The notes under the pieces are model-generated. The model saw only the letters and a list, made by a program, of their open reading frames with translations. It had not been told where the DNA came from and did no database searches. A program made the translations under genes and the position numbers. Shown one piece after another: positions 42,449 to 51,665 of a DNA stretch of 64,000 nucleotides (positions are counted from its first letter, which is position 1; every line of letters starts with the position of its first letter). The DNA comes from UBA1731 sp964440985 (GTDB lineage: Bacteria; Verrucomicrobiota; Kiritimatiellia; RFP12; UBA1067): assembly GCA_964440985.1 (NCBI GenBank), contig CAYTWE010000005.1:3216-67215 (forward strand). Direction: 5' to 3'.

Positions 42449-45400
42449 ATGAAAAGGTTTGCGCAGAGAGCGGCGTATGCGGTATGTGCCGTTTTTGCGG
42501 CGGTTTCGTGTTCTGCGGCCGTGTCGAGCATGGATTATCCGGATGCCGACGCCGTTGTCGTGGACGACATCACGCGCATTGAATACTTCCCCGACGGAAC
42601 GTACGTCTCCGAAAACGACGAGCGCATTTTGGCGTTGACCGATAAGGGGCGCCGCTCGCTCCTCACGGCGTCGCTGTACGTGTCGCGCCGGTACGGTGAT
42701 GCGGAGATCGTCAAGGTTGAGATAATCGGCACGAACGGCGTTGCCCGTGCCGTGGATTTCCGCAGTACGCTCAAGGAGGCGACAGACAATTCATCGACTT
42801 CCTCCAACATATACGACCCGCTTGACCGGAAGATGTCTTGCGCCGTTACCGGCATGCAGATCGGTGAGATTCGGCGTGTCGTCACGCGTGAGCGGATGTC
42901 AAAGCCAAGGATGCGAGGGGCGTTCGCCACAGGTGCGCTGTTTGAGTCGACGATGCCGATTTTGCGTGCTTCATTAGAGATTGTGTCGCCGGCGGCGCTT
43001 CCGATCGTCAGCGAAAAGCTGCGGCATCCGCTTGAGGACACGGTGACGCGCATTCCGGACGAACGCCTTCCGGATGGGCGCGTCAGGATGAAATGGATCG
43101 CGGAGAACGTGCCGCAGGCGTTCGCCGAGCCGGACATGCCGTCCTTCGGATCGGTGTCGCAGAAGCTGCTCGTCTCCACGTCAAGGGGCTGGGAGGATGT
43201 GTCGCGCTGGTACTGGAACCTTTCTGTTCCGCATCTTGAGGCGACAAATCCCGCCATCTCGAACATGGTCGGCAAACTTGTCGGCGGGTTGTCGTCCGAT
43301 ATGGAGAAGATTCGCGCAATGTTCAGGTTCGTCTCCCAGGAGATACGCTACATGGGGCTTACGTTCGAGGATGAGTCGCCGGGGTACGCACCGCACGACG
43401 TTTCCGTGACGTTCGACAGCAGATACGGTGTGTGCCGCGACAAGGCGGCTTTGCTTGCGGCCATGCTCCGCGTGGCGGGATTCGAGGCGTATCCCGCACT
43501 CATATGCGCCGGTCCGAAGATGGACGATGACGTGCCGCTTCCATTCTTCAACCATGCGATAGTCGCCGTGGCGCATGGGCGGACGGCGTCCAAGCCCTCA
43601 GACTTCATCCTGATGGATCCGACCAACGAGAGCACAAGGGATCTGCTGCCAGCCTACCTCATGGACTGTTCGTATCTCGTGGCGCATCCAAAAGGGTTGC
43701 CACTCGCCGTCACGCCAGTCAAACCGGCCTCGGAGAACGCATTTCGTGCTGAGACCAGGGGGACGCTGTCCAATGACGGCTCTGCCATTGTCGAGACGTG
43801 CGCAACTTTCGGAGGAGTCAATGACCTGTTTCGCGGTGCGCTTCTCAAAAGGACGCAGAAGGAGCGCCGCAGGTTCTTCGAGAACATGGTGCGCTCGGAG
43901 TACCCAGGTGCGGAGCTGCTTTCATTCGAGTTGACTCCGACGGATCTGCGCGACACTGACAGCGCTCTTCGCGTTTCGATGACGGTGCGGCTTGCCGATC
44001 TTGTGGTGCGGGGTGCTACACGGGACGAGCTGACGCCACCGTTTTTGTTTTCCGGCTTTTCCGTGGCTGACCGGCTTCTGTCAAGCGGAACGGAACTGGA
44101 AAGGCGCCGTTATCCGCTGAAGTTCTATTCAACTGCACTTGCTGAGGAACGCCTTTCGCTCAAGCTCGGCGATGCTGTCGGCATTCCGGTGAGCGTGCCG
44201 CCTGATGTCATCGCGGGCGAGAACGGTTGCCGTTACGAGAGGAGCATTGCGGTGTCGGACGGCATACTTACGGCGACACGGCTTCGCGCAGTTGACGCAA
44301 CGGAACTTTCGCCGGAGGAGTATCTGAAGCTCAAGGAGGACCTTGAGACAATAGAGTTGGGAATCAGGCGGGAACCGCAGTTTGCCGCCCGCGACGGCGG
44401 AGCGGAGGCGAACGTCCGCATCGTATGTGACAGACGGGACGTTCACATATCGTCGCCGAACAGCTGGACGGTGACGAATGAGTGGGAGCGCGAGATCCTT
44501 ACGTATGCGGGGAAGAAAAGCTCTGCCGAACTGAGCTACGGCTACAATCCGTGCGTCGGTACAATTGAAATTGTGTCCGCGACAGTGTCGAACCGCGATG
44601 GACGTGTGCATTCCGTCATGCCGCAGGAGATGAACAGGCTTGATGCCGGGTGGGTGGCAGGTGCGCCGCGCTATCCGGCAGGCAAGAGGCTTGTGGTGAA
44701 TCTTCCCGCAGTCGAGATCGGCAGCGTGATACGTGTCAAGACGGTCGCCACGGTTACAAATTCGCCAATCGGTTTCTGCAGTTTGTATGCGTTTGACTCC
44801 GTTGATCCCATAACGGTCAAGGAACTCAGAGTGGACAGCTCTGAATGCGGCGATTCGTCCATGAAGGTCGCGTGGGGTAGGGAGTTGGGGCGCGTGGTCA
44901 CGACGAATTGCATATCGTTTGCCGTCACGAATCCGGCGGCTCTTCCGCGTGAGGGCGCACAGCCGCCCGCCATGCTGTGGAGAAATTGCGTGTTGCTGTC
45001 GCTTGCCGATCTTGAACGGCATCGGGAGGCTCTGTGCGCCGAACTTGCGGCGGCGCGTTCCAGAGGTTCGGATGCAGCAAGGGCCAAGGCTGTTGAACTT
45101 GCCGCAGGACATGATTCAGCGGAAGGGCGGATAAAGGCTGTGAGGGATTGGCTGTGGAGGAATGTGCGGCTTGCCGGGCCTGATATGCTTGAGTTGCCGT
45201 TCGAGACGGCATTCTTCCCGCCGGACCGTTCGATTGCAGACGGATATGCGTCGGAGGCTGATTGGATGAACGTCTACTTCACTATGCTGGAGGCGATAGG
45301 CTGCGATGTGGAGTTTGTGCTGTCGGATGGGGATGCGGCCGGGTATCCGGCGCTGTCGCGCATACGCCGCGCCGTGCCTCAGCCGGACGACTTCAGTGAA

Positions 45401-46186
45401 CTGTTCATTCGTGCGACAGTGCGCGAAGGGGCGTTTCTTGGATTGTTCGGCGGTGAGGAAAGAACGTTCATCCTCGCCTATGAGAACGACTGCACACCGC
45501 TCGGAGTGAGGGACGTTGACGGCCGCAGCGGCAAGACGGAGAGCCACATGTCGTTTGACGTGAACGAAACAGGGGCCGCCCGAATCACGGTGTCGAACTC
45601 CACATGGGGCGTTTCCGTCGCCGCCTTGCGCAAGCTGTATTCGGAGATGCTTCCGGAGAAGAGGTCTCGGCATCACGCCGAGCTTGTCGGCGCAATCGCT
45701 GAATCGGCAGAGGCGATATCGGAGCTTCATACGGATGTTGACGGATATCCGTTCTTCATCCGGTATTCCGTCTATGCGCCGAACTATGCCGCAAAGAACG
45801 GTGACACGCTCACGCTTGAGGTGCCTGGGCTTGGAGGTGCATTTCTGCCGAACTCCGATGGCGGACGGAAAAGTCCGTTTGGCGTCGGCGGACGGCTTCA
45901 GCCGATGGTGACGGTGCGCGAAATCGTTCTGCCGGAAGGGTACACGGCTGTAGAGCATCTGCCGGAGGCATGGGAAATTACGTTGCCTATGGATGATGGC
46001 GCACGTTGCCGGAGTGAGGTGTTGAGCAGTGTGGTGGACGGACGACTGCGAGTGCTTGTGCGAGAGGAGCTGCTGCCTGTCAATGCGAGAATGTTCGGAT
46101 CGGAGTGGCTTGGATTCTTCCGTGACTGGAACAGACGCACGGACTCTCGGATCTCCCGCACCATCGTCGTCAGGAAAGAGAGATGA
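42449..46186 (+). CDS. Exported double DUF3857/transglutaminase-like protein, second copy degenerate
   Basis: A 1245-residue exported protein (signal RFAQRAAYAVCAVFAAVSCSA). The first half has a DUF3857 domain (about 30-260) and a transglutaminase core with an intact triad: Cys329 (RYGVCRDKAAL), His369 (FFNHAIVAV) and Asp390 (LMDPTNE). The second half repeats the plan: a DUF3857-like domain (about 665-830) and a transglutaminase-like segment (890-985) in which the Cys position reads YASEADWMN, so it cannot be active. Related proteins usually have 600-700 residues with one copy. DUF3857 transglutaminase proteins are often envelope-associated with unknown substrates. The start is fixed by the leaderless promoter; the longer frame from 42113 lies inside ligA. 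Confidence 0.85.
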   Translation: MKRFAQRAAYAVCAVFAAVSCSAAVSSMDYPDADAVVVDDITRIEYFPDGTYVSENDERILALTDKGRRSLLTASLYVSRRYGDAEIVKVEIIGTNGVARAVDFRSTLKEATDNSSTSSNIYDPLDRKMSCAVTGMQIGEIRRVVTRERMSKPRMRGAFATGALFESTMPILRASLEIVSPAALPIVSEKLRHPLEDTVTRIPDERLPDGRVRMKWIAENVPQAFAEPDMPSFGSVSQKLLVSTSRGWEDVSRWYWNLSVPHLEATNPAISNMVGKLVGGLSSDMEKIRAMFRFVSQEIRYMGLTFEDESPGYAPHDVSVTFDSRYGVCRDKAALLAAMLRVAGFEAYPALICAGPKMDDDVPLPFFNHAIVAVAHGRTASKPSDFILMDPTNESTRDLLPAYLMDCSYLVAHPKGLPLAVTPVKPASENAFRAETRGTLSNDGSAIVETCATFGGVNDLFRGALLKRTQKERRRFFENMVRSEYPGAELLSFELTPTDLRDTDSALRVSMTVRLADLVVRGATRDELTPPFLFSGFSVADRLLSSGTELERRRYPLKFYSTALAEERLSLKLGDAVGIPVSVPPDVIAGENGCRYERSIAVSDGILTATRLRAVDATELSPEEYLKLKEDLETIELGIRREPQFAARDGGAEANVRIVCDRRDVHISSPNSWTVTNEWEREILTYAGKKSSAELSYGYNPCVGTIEIVSATVSNRDGRVHSVMPQEMNRLDAGWVAGAPRYPAGKRLVVNLPAVEIGSVIRVKTVATVTNSPIGFCSLYAFDSVDPITVKELRVDSSECGDSSMKVAWGRELGRVVTTNCISFAVTNPAALPREGAQPPAMLWRNCVLLSLADLERHREALCAELAAARSRGSDAARAKAVELAAGHDSAEGRIKAVRDWLWRNVRLAGPDMLELPFETAFFPPDRSIADGYASEADWMNVYFTMLEAIGCDVEFVLSDGDAAGYPALSRIRRAVPQPDDFSELFIRATVREGAFLGLFGGEERTFILAYENDCTPLGVRDVDGRSGKTESHMSFDVNETGAARITVSNSTWGVSVAALRKLYSEMLPEKRSRHHAELVGAIAESAEAISELHTDVDGYPFFIRYSVYAPNYAAKNGDTLTLEVPGLGGAFLPNSDGGRKSPFGVGGRLQPMVTVREIVLPEGYTAVEHLPEAWEITLPMDDGARCRSEVLSSVVDGRLRVLVREELLPVNARMFGSEWLGFFRDWNRRTDSRISRTIVVRKER

Positions 46187-46275
46187 CTTCCGCCATCGGC
46201 GCCTCTTCCTTCTGCGCATCTCTTCTGCTTGCGTTTCTGAAGATTGTTGTGGCGGTTCACCGGCATGAGGCGATT

Positions 46276-46284
46276 TGCTACAAT
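46276..46284 (+). promoter_or_regulatory. Extended -10 box TGCTACAAT
   Basis: Located 76 nt before the ATG at 46361. The transcript would start near 46291 and carry a leader with a 14-codon open frame. Confidence 0.58.
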
Positions 46285-46319
46285 AGGAGGCAAAAGGCAG
46301 AGCTGGGATCGGATCGCAG

Positions 46320-46364
46320 ATGCCGAAAGACATTTTTGGAGTTTTGTTGAGGGCAACACAATGA
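46320..46364 (+). CDS. Possible 14-codon leader ORF
   Basis: ATG at 46320 opens a frame MPKDIFGVLLRATQ whose TGA (46362-46364) overlaps the ATG of the flavoprotein gene at 46361 in ATGA. It lies within the predicted leader. It may couple translation, or be chance; no strong ribosome site precedes it. Confidence 0.3.
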   Translation: MPKDIFGVLLRATQ

Positions 46365-46906
46365 AAAAGATACTGATAATCTCGGCATCGCCGAGAAAAT
46401 GCGGAAACAGCGACATCCTGTGCGACGAGTTTGCTCGTGGTGCGAAGGATGCAGGGAACGAGGTCGAGAAGATCCGCCTTGCGGAAATGAAGGTCGCATA
46501 CTGCATGGGCTGCTATGCCTGCAGAAAACTTCACAAGTGTGTACTGAATGATGATGCGAACGAACTTGTCGCCAAAATGCTGGCTGCTGACGTAATCGTC
46601 CTTGCCACGCCCGTCTATTTCTACTCAATGGACGCGCAGCTCAAGGCGCTCATCGACCGTTCCGTCTCGCGATGGGATGATTTTGGATTGTTCAAGGGAA
46701 CCGAGTTCTGGTTCATTGTGACGGCGGCAGACACGAGCCGCGACATGATGAACGCCACGTTGGAGGGGCTGCGCGGATTCACGCGGGATTGCATGGAAGG
46801 CGCCGTCGAGCGCGGCGTGATCTACGGCACCGGTGCATACGAAAAGGGTGAAGTCCGCTCCCTGCCAGTGATGAAAGAGGCATACGAAGCAGGTTTAAGG
46901 GCGTGA
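46361..46906 (+). CDS. Iron-sulfur flavoprotein / NADPH-dependent FMN reductase-like
   Basis: A 181-residue flavodoxin-fold protein. It begins KKILIISASPRKCGNSDILCD, the FMN phosphate loop of the FMN_red family. The cysteine cluster MGCYACRKLHKC is typical of iron-sulfur flavoproteins in anaerobes, and VLATPVYFYSMDAQLKALIDR is the second flavin-binding loop. Such proteins transfer electrons or reduce quinones and nitro compounds. The ATG at 46361 has GAGGG eight bases upstream; the frame from 46244 runs through the promoter. It overlaps trmL by 4 nt (GTGA). Confidence 0.88.
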   Translation: MKKILIISASPRKCGNSDILCDEFARGAKDAGNEVEKIRLAEMKVAYCMGCYACRKLHKCVLNDDANELVAKMLAADVIVLATPVYFYSMDAQLKALIDRSVSRWDDFGLFKGTEFWFIVTAADTSRDMMNATLEGLRGFTRDCMEGAVERGVIYGTGAYEKGEVRSLPVMKEAYEAGLRA

Positions 46907-47376
46907 AAGGGGGACGCTTTTCGATAGTCCTTCTCCGTCCGGAGATACCGCACAACACCGGTGCGATTGGCCGGCTCTGCGTTGGACTGGGAGTACCGCT
47001 CCATCTCGTCAAGCCGCTCGGCTTTGCGCTTGACGACCGCTCAATCGCCCGTGCGGGACTTGACTATTGGCCGCATCTTGATGTCGAGCTTCACGACACA
47101 TGGGACGATTACCTTGCCGCCGTGTCGCCACGTCGTCTGCACTTTCTCTCTACGCATGGCAGACGGTCGCTTTATGACTGCCGTTTTGAGCAGGGAGATG
47201 CGCTTGTGTTCGGCAACGAATCGTCCGGACTGCCCGCCGGATTCTACAATCGCTATGAGGAGTCCCTATTCAGGATTCCCATGCCAGGCGAACACGCCCG
47301 GAGCATCAACTTGGCCAACGCCGTGTCAATCGCCGCATATGAATGCTACCGGCAGCTGACATATGGCGGACAGTGA
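46903..47376 (+). CDS. trmL: tRNA (cytidine(34)-2'-O)-methyltransferase
   Basis: A 157-residue SPOUT enzyme that methylates the wobble nucleotide of tRNA-Leu isoacceptors. The trefoil-knot signatures are clear: the start FSIVLLRPEIPHNTGAIGRL, then DALVFGNESSGLP and the C-terminal RSINLANAVSIAAYE that binds SAM. The protein consists of the catalytic domain alone, which identifies TrmL rather than TrmH or RlmB. It starts with GTG overlapping the flavoprotein stop, so translation is coupled. Confidence 0.94.
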   Translation: MKGGRFSIVLLRPEIPHNTGAIGRLCVGLGVPLHLVKPLGFALDDRSIARAGLDYWPHLDVELHDTWDDYLAAVSPRRLHFLSTHGRRSLYDCRFEQGDALVFGNESSGLPAGFYNRYEESLFRIPMPGEHARSINLANAVSIAAYECYRQLTYGGQ

Positions 47377-47428
47377 ATGAATTGCCACTTCCCTTGCTGC
47401 GGCAAAGATGCAAATGTGCCGCCATGCT

Positions 47429-47457
47429 TGAAAAGGGAGGGGCGAAACTGTATAATA
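47429..47457 (+). promoter_or_regulatory. Consensus promoter TTGAAA-N17-TATAAT of the aldolase gene
   Basis: TTGAAA (47429-47434), a 17-nt spacer and TATAAT (47452-47457), the best two-part promoter in the window. The leader of about 37 nt carries AGGAAA before the ATG at 47501. Confidence 0.8.
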
Positions 47458-47500
47458 CAACACCGTTTGTTTTGAACCCAACAGGGAAAAGGAAATCAAG

Positions 47501-48499
47501 ATGGTCAGCTACAAGGAACTTGGCCTCGTCAACACGAAAGAGATGTTTGCGAAGGCTGTAAAGGGCGGATATGCAATTCCGGCCTTCAACTTCAACACGA
47601 TGGAGCAGATGCAGGCGATCGTCCAGGCCGCCGTTGAAACCAAGTCGCCCGTCATCATGCAGGTGTCCAAGGGTGCGCGCAAGTACGCCAACCCCACGAT
47701 TCTCCGCTACATGGCGCAGGGCGCGGTCGAATACGCGAAGGAACTGGGCTGCGCGAATCCGCAGATCGTCCTCCACCTCGACCATGGCGACAGCTTCGAG
47801 ACGTGCAAGAGCTGTATCGATTCGGGTTTTTCGAGCGTCATGATCGACGGCTCTTCCCTGCCGTTCGAGAAGAACATCGAAGTCACGAAGCAGGTCGTCG
47901 ATTACGCGCACGCGCATGATGTCACGGTCGAGGCCGAACTCGGCGTGCTCGCGGGCGTCGAGGATGAAGTCGCCGCCGAGGAGAGCCACTACACGAAGCC
48001 CGAGGAAGTGATTGAATTCGCCACGAAGACGGGTTGCGATTCGCTCGCCATTTCGATCGGCACGTCCCACGGCGCCTACAAGTTCAAGCCGGAACAGTGC
48101 ACGCGCGACCCCAAGACGGGCAAGCTCGTTCCGCCGCCGCTCGCGTTCGACGTTCTCGCCGAAATCGAAAAGAAGCTCCCCGGCTTCCCGATCGTTCTCC
48201 ACGGTTCCTCCTCCGTCCCGCAGGACGAGGTCGACACGATCAACAAGTTCGGCGGCAAGCTGCCGGACGCGGTCGGCATTCCGGAGGAGCAGCTCCGCAA
48301 GGCCGCGAAGAGCGCCGTGTGCAAGATCAACATCGATTCCGATTCCCGTCTCGCGATGACGGCGGCCATCCGCCAGCACTTCGCGGAACATCCGGATCAC
48401 TTCGATCCGCGCCAGTACCTCACCCCGGCGCGTGAGAACATGAAGAAGATGTACATCCACAAGATCGTCAATGTGCTTGGCTCGAACGACAAGCTCTGA
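47501..48499 (+). CDS. fba: Class II fructose-bisphosphate aldolase
   Basis: A 332-residue zinc-dependent aldolase that splits fructose 1,6-bisphosphate in glycolysis and forms it in gluconeogenesis. Signatures include GGYAIPAFNFNTMEQMQA, VLHLDHGDSFETC (zinc and catalytic Asp-His), SVMIDGSSLPFEKNI, VEAELGVLAGVED and VLHGSSSVP, with the C-terminal KINIDSDSRLAMT phosphate site. The combination of consensus promoter, clear ribosome site and perfect terminator marks a highly expressed monocistronic gene. The protein is slightly longer than Bacillus FbaA (285) and close to the tagatose/fructose aldolase type of PVC bacteria; fructose specificity is presumed. Confidence 0.94.
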   Translation: MVSYKELGLVNTKEMFAKAVKGGYAIPAFNFNTMEQMQAIVQAAVETKSPVIMQVSKGARKYANPTILRYMAQGAVEYAKELGCANPQIVLHLDHGDSFETCKSCIDSGFSSVMIDGSSLPFEKNIEVTKQVVDYAHAHDVTVEAELGVLAGVEDEVAAEESHYTKPEEVIEFATKTGCDSLAISIGTSHGAYKFKPEQCTRDPKTGKLVPPPLAFDVLAEIEKKLPGFPIVLHGSSSVPQDEVDTINKFGGKLPDAVGIPEEQLRKAAKSAVCKINIDSDSRLAMTAAIRQHFAEHPDHFDPRQYLTPARENMKKMYIHKIVNVLGSNDKL

Positions 48500-48546
48500 T
48501 AGGTCTCTGTGCGAACGCTGCGCACGATGATGCGCGGCAGGTTGAG

Positions 48547-48586
48547 AAGGGGGATGCGCTGAAGCGCATCCCCCTTTCTCTGTTTA
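48547..48586 (+). terminator. Rho-independent terminator of fba
   Basis: A perfect 13-bp stem (48547-48559 with 48564-48576) with a 4-nt TGAA loop, followed by TTTCTCTGTTT. It lies 47 nt after the fba stop. Confidence 0.92.
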
Positions 48587-48765
48587 TAGACTGCTCGATT
48601 TGCGGTTGGGTTTTGGTTGCTCATCGCAGAGGCGTCCTTGTCACATCAAAGACGAACTTCTCGCAGTTGTGGCTTGGTCTTTCATCGTAGCGGGCCGCAG
48701 ACGGCAATCCAAATGGGGATGGTGGCGAGGTGTAAAGGGTGGCGTTGGATTGTTGGACGATATTA

Positions 48766-48774
48766 TGCTAAAAT
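48766..48774 (+). promoter_or_regulatory. Extended -10 box TGCTAAAAT of the fucose/uronate operon
   Basis: TGCTAAAAT, then AGCGCAC (7 nt), then ATG at 48782: a predicted leaderless transcript for the first gene of the 48.8-59.8 kb locus. Confidence 0.76.
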
Positions 48775-48781
48775 AGCGCAC

Positions 48782-50218
48782 ATGAACAACAACAAGGCTA
48801 CGTCGTTTCGGTGGATCATCTGCGCGATGCTCTTTGCCGCCACAACCGTCAATTACCTGGATCGTCAGGTTCTTTCCCTTACGTGGAAGGACTTTATCGC
48901 ACCAGAGTTTCACTGGAACGATTCGCACTACGGCGTAATCACCGGCTATTTCTCCCTCATTTACGCCGTGTGCATGCTTTTCGCCGGACGCATAGTCGAC
49001 TGGCTCGGCACGATGAAAGGCTATTTGTGGGCCATATTCATATGGTCTGCCGCCGCCTGTGCCCATGCGGCCTGCGGTTGGGCGACGATGCACATCGAGG
49101 GCGTGGAATCCATCGCGGCGATGAAGGCGATTGAGTCCGGCTCGGCTCTCGCGGTCGCCGTCGGCTCCACATCGATGTGGCTGTTCCTCGCCTGCCGCTG
49201 CTTCCTCGGTTTGGGCGAGGCCGGAAACTTCCCGGCCGCAATCCGTGTGACCTCGGAGTATTTTCCGAAGAAGGATCGTGCGTTCGCGACGTCAATCTTC
49301 AATTCAGGCTCGTCGGTCGGCGCCTTGGCCGCACCTGCGCTCATCCCGCCTATGGCGAAGTGCTGGGGGTGGGAATCGGCGTTCGTGGTCATCGGTGCGC
49401 TCGGCTTCATCTGGATGGGATTCTGGATGCTCTTCTACCGCAAGCCGGAGGCCAGTCCGCACGTCAACGCTGCGGAGCTTGCCTACATCAATTCCGACAA
49501 TGCGGCAGGTGCGGACGCCACAGCCAAGGATGACGGGAAGGGCGTATCCATATGGAAATGCTTCACACTCAAGCACACGTGGGCGCTTCTGCTCGGACGC
49601 TTCACGACCGACGGCGTTTGGTGGTTCTTCCTCTTCTGGACGCCAAGCTATCTTTCAGACCAGTTTGGCTACACCAGTTCGTCTGGCATGGGCATGACGC
49701 TCATCATCGTCCTCTACGCCATCGTGACGTTCCTCTCCATCTACCTCTGCAAGATTCCGACATGGTTCGTTGACAGGAAGGGCATGAATCCGTACGAAGG
49801 GCGCATGGTTGCGATGTTCATCTTCGCGTGTCTTCCGCTCCTTGCGCTCGGCGCCCAGCCGCTCGGCTCGATGAGCGCGTGGTGGCCCGCCATCCTGATC
49901 GGCATCGCCTGCGCAGGACATCAGGCCTGGAGCGCAAACGTGTACTCCGTAGTCGGCGACATGTTCCCCAAGTCCACGATAGGCACTCTCACCGGCATCG
50001 CCGGCCTTGCGTCCGGATGCGGCAGCTTCCTCGTCAACATCGGAGCCGGCAAGCTCTTTACGTGGTCGGCGGCGCAGGGCGATGCATTCGCGTTCCTCGG
50101 CTACACCGGCAAGCCCGCCGGCTACATGGTGATGTTCTGCTACTGTGCGTTTGCGTACCTTATCGGCTGGACGTGCATGAAGGTGCTCGTTCCGAAATAC
50201 AGGCCGGTTGAACTCTGA
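48782..50218 (+). CDS. MFS transporter of the anion:cation symporter type (ExuT-like)
   Basis: A 478-residue transporter with 12 predicted helices. The start reads RWIICAMLFAATTVNYLDRQ and is followed by LSLIYAVCMLFAGRIVDWLG-type motifs (the sequence here is FSLIYAVCMLFAGRIVDWLG) and FLGLGEAGNFPAAIRVTSEYF, the hallmark of the ACS subfamily, which carries hexuronates, glucarate and tartronate. Hexuronate uptake fits the KduI gene in the same unit. A central cytoplasmic loop with DATAKDDGKG splits the halves. The ATG at 48782 is fixed by the promoter; the longer frame from 48617 has no similarity. Substrate is inferred, not shown. Confidence 0.87.
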   Translation: MNNNKATSFRWIICAMLFAATTVNYLDRQVLSLTWKDFIAPEFHWNDSHYGVITGYFSLIYAVCMLFAGRIVDWLGTMKGYLWAIFIWSAAACAHAACGWATMHIEGVESIAAMKAIESGSALAVAVGSTSMWLFLACRCFLGLGEAGNFPAAIRVTSEYFPKKDRAFATSIFNSGSSVGALAAPALIPPMAKCWGWESAFVVIGALGFIWMGFWMLFYRKPEASPHVNAAELAYINSDNAAGADATAKDDGKGVSIWKCFTLKHTWALLLGRFTTDGVWWFFLFWTPSYLSDQFGYTSSSGMGMTLIIVLYAIVTFLSIYLCKIPTWFVDRKGMNPYEGRMVAMFIFACLPLLALGAQPLGSMSAWWPAILIGIACAGHQAWSANVYSVVGDMFPKSTIGTLTGIAGLASGCGSFLVNIGAGKLFTWSAAQGDAFAFLGYTGKPAGYMVMFCYCAFAYLIGWTCMKVLVPKYRPVEL

Positions 50219-50239
50219 CCGCTGCTGGCGTGATTTGCC

Positions 50240-51622
50240 ATGAAGGACGTGTTCGCGTACGTAATCGGTCTCGGCGCATCTGTGATGATGCCCGTGATAT
50301 TCACTGTTCTTGGAGTGTGCATCGGCGTAAAGTTCTCCAAGGCGCTGAAATCCGGACTGCTTGTCGGAGTCGGCTTCGTCGGGCTTGGTGTCGTCACCGG
50401 GCTTCTGACGAATGGCGCGAACAACCTCGGCGCCGCGCTCGGACAGATGACGGAAATATACCGCCTGAACCTTTCGTTCTTCGACCTCGGTTGGCCGGCC
50501 GCCGCTGCCGTAGCGTATTCGACTGCGGTTGGCGCTTTCATCATTCCGGTATGTCTTGGCGTGAACGTGCTGATGCTCGTCACAGGGACTACGCGTACGG
50601 TGAACATAGATCTCTGGAACTACTGGCACTTCGCGTTCCTCGGCGGCATTGTGTTCTACGCCACGGATTCGCTCGCCTGGGCGTTCTACGCGGCGGTTGT
50701 GCTGTATGTCATCACGCTCTGCATGGCGGATTTCACCGCCAAGGGATTTCAGGGCTACTACAAGGACATGGACGGCATTTCCATTCCGCAGCCGTTCTGC
50801 CAGAGCTTCACGCCGTTCGCCGTCGGCATCGGCTGGCTGCTTGACAGGATTCCCGGCTTTGACCGCCTCGACATAGATGCCGCGGGGATGAAGCGGAAGT
50901 TCGGCCTCTTCGGCGATCCGCTTTTCCTTGGCGTCGTAATCGGATGCGTCATCGGCGCACTTGCCTGCCCGACGTGGAATGCAGTCGTCGACCGCATCCC
51001 CAAGATACTCGCCCTCGGCGTCACGCTTGGCGCCGTCATGGAGTTGATTCCGCGCATCACGTCGCTTTTCATTGAAGGGCTGAAGCCGATTCAGGAGGCG
51101 ACACGCTCGTTTGTGGAGCGCAGGTTCTCCGGTCTGAAAGGGCTTTCCATCGGAATGTCGCCGGCTGTGGTCATCGGACATCCCACTACGCTGGTCGTCT
51201 CAATCCTGCTCATACCTGTCATACTTGTGCTGGCGGCGTTCCTTCCCGGCAACAGGTTCCTGCCGCTTGCGTCGCTCGCAGGAATGTTCTACCTGTTTCC
51301 GTGCGTACTTCCGATCACGAAGGGCAACGTACCGAAGACGTTTGTCGTAGGTCTTGTCGCGCTTGTTGCCGGGCTGTATTTCATAACGAACCTGACACCG
51401 GCGTTCACGAAGGCTGTCGTGGCGGTGAACGATGCCGCATACAGCGTTCCGCAGGGGATGGATGGCGTCGCCGCCCTCGATTTCGCTTCCGCATTCTGGT
51501 GCTGGCTTCTGTATCATCTCACGGTCTCGCTAAAGACTGTCGGCGCAATTGCCGCCGGTGCGTTGGCGGCGGCAATGATCGCCGTGAATTTCGTGAGAAT
51601 CAGAAGGCTGTCATCAAGGTGA
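50240..51622 (+). CDS. Orphan PTS galactitol-type EIIC permease
   Basis: A 460-residue polytopic membrane protein of the GatC (PTS galactitol EIIC) family. It opens FAYVIGLGASVMMPVIFTVLG and contains FSKALKSGLLVGVGFVGLG, FDLGWPAAAAVAYSTAVG, VNIDLWNYWHFAFLGG and FGDPLFLGVVIG, all characteristic of GatC. No EIIA, EIIB, EI or HPr gene is near. GatC homologues without EIIA/EIIB are known in several phyla and may work as ordinary permeases. It lies 21 nt after the MFS gene and 43 nt before the fucosidase gene. The substrate could be a hexose, hexitol or uronate. Confidence 0.86.
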   Translation: MKDVFAYVIGLGASVMMPVIFTVLGVCIGVKFSKALKSGLLVGVGFVGLGVVTGLLTNGANNLGAALGQMTEIYRLNLSFFDLGWPAAAAVAYSTAVGAFIIPVCLGVNVLMLVTGTTRTVNIDLWNYWHFAFLGGIVFYATDSLAWAFYAAVVLYVITLCMADFTAKGFQGYYKDMDGISIPQPFCQSFTPFAVGIGWLLDRIPGFDRLDIDAAGMKRKFGLFGDPLFLGVVIGCVIGALACPTWNAVVDRIPKILALGVTLGAVMELIPRITSLFIEGLKPIQEATRSFVERRFSGLKGLSIGMSPAVVIGHPTTLVVSILLIPVILVLAAFLPGNRFLPLASLAGMFYLFPCVLPITKGNVPKTFVVGLVALVAGLYFITNLTPAFTKAVVAVNDAAYSVPQGMDGVAALDFASAFWCWLLYHLTVSLKTVGAIAAGALAAAMIAVNFVRIRRLSSR

Positions 51623-51665
51623 CGGTCGCTGTACGGTCGATCAGAACAACAAGGAGACAAGAGAG

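Noticed and set aside
45116..46534. 472-codon minus-strand frame opposite the transglutaminase-like gene
   Set aside because: Shadow frame with no motifs; the plus-strand protein has clear domains.
49655..51181. 508-codon minus-strand frame opposite MFS and EIIC genes
   Set aside because: Extremely charged sequence (Arg, Asp, Glu, His) as expected for the complement of membrane-protein genes.
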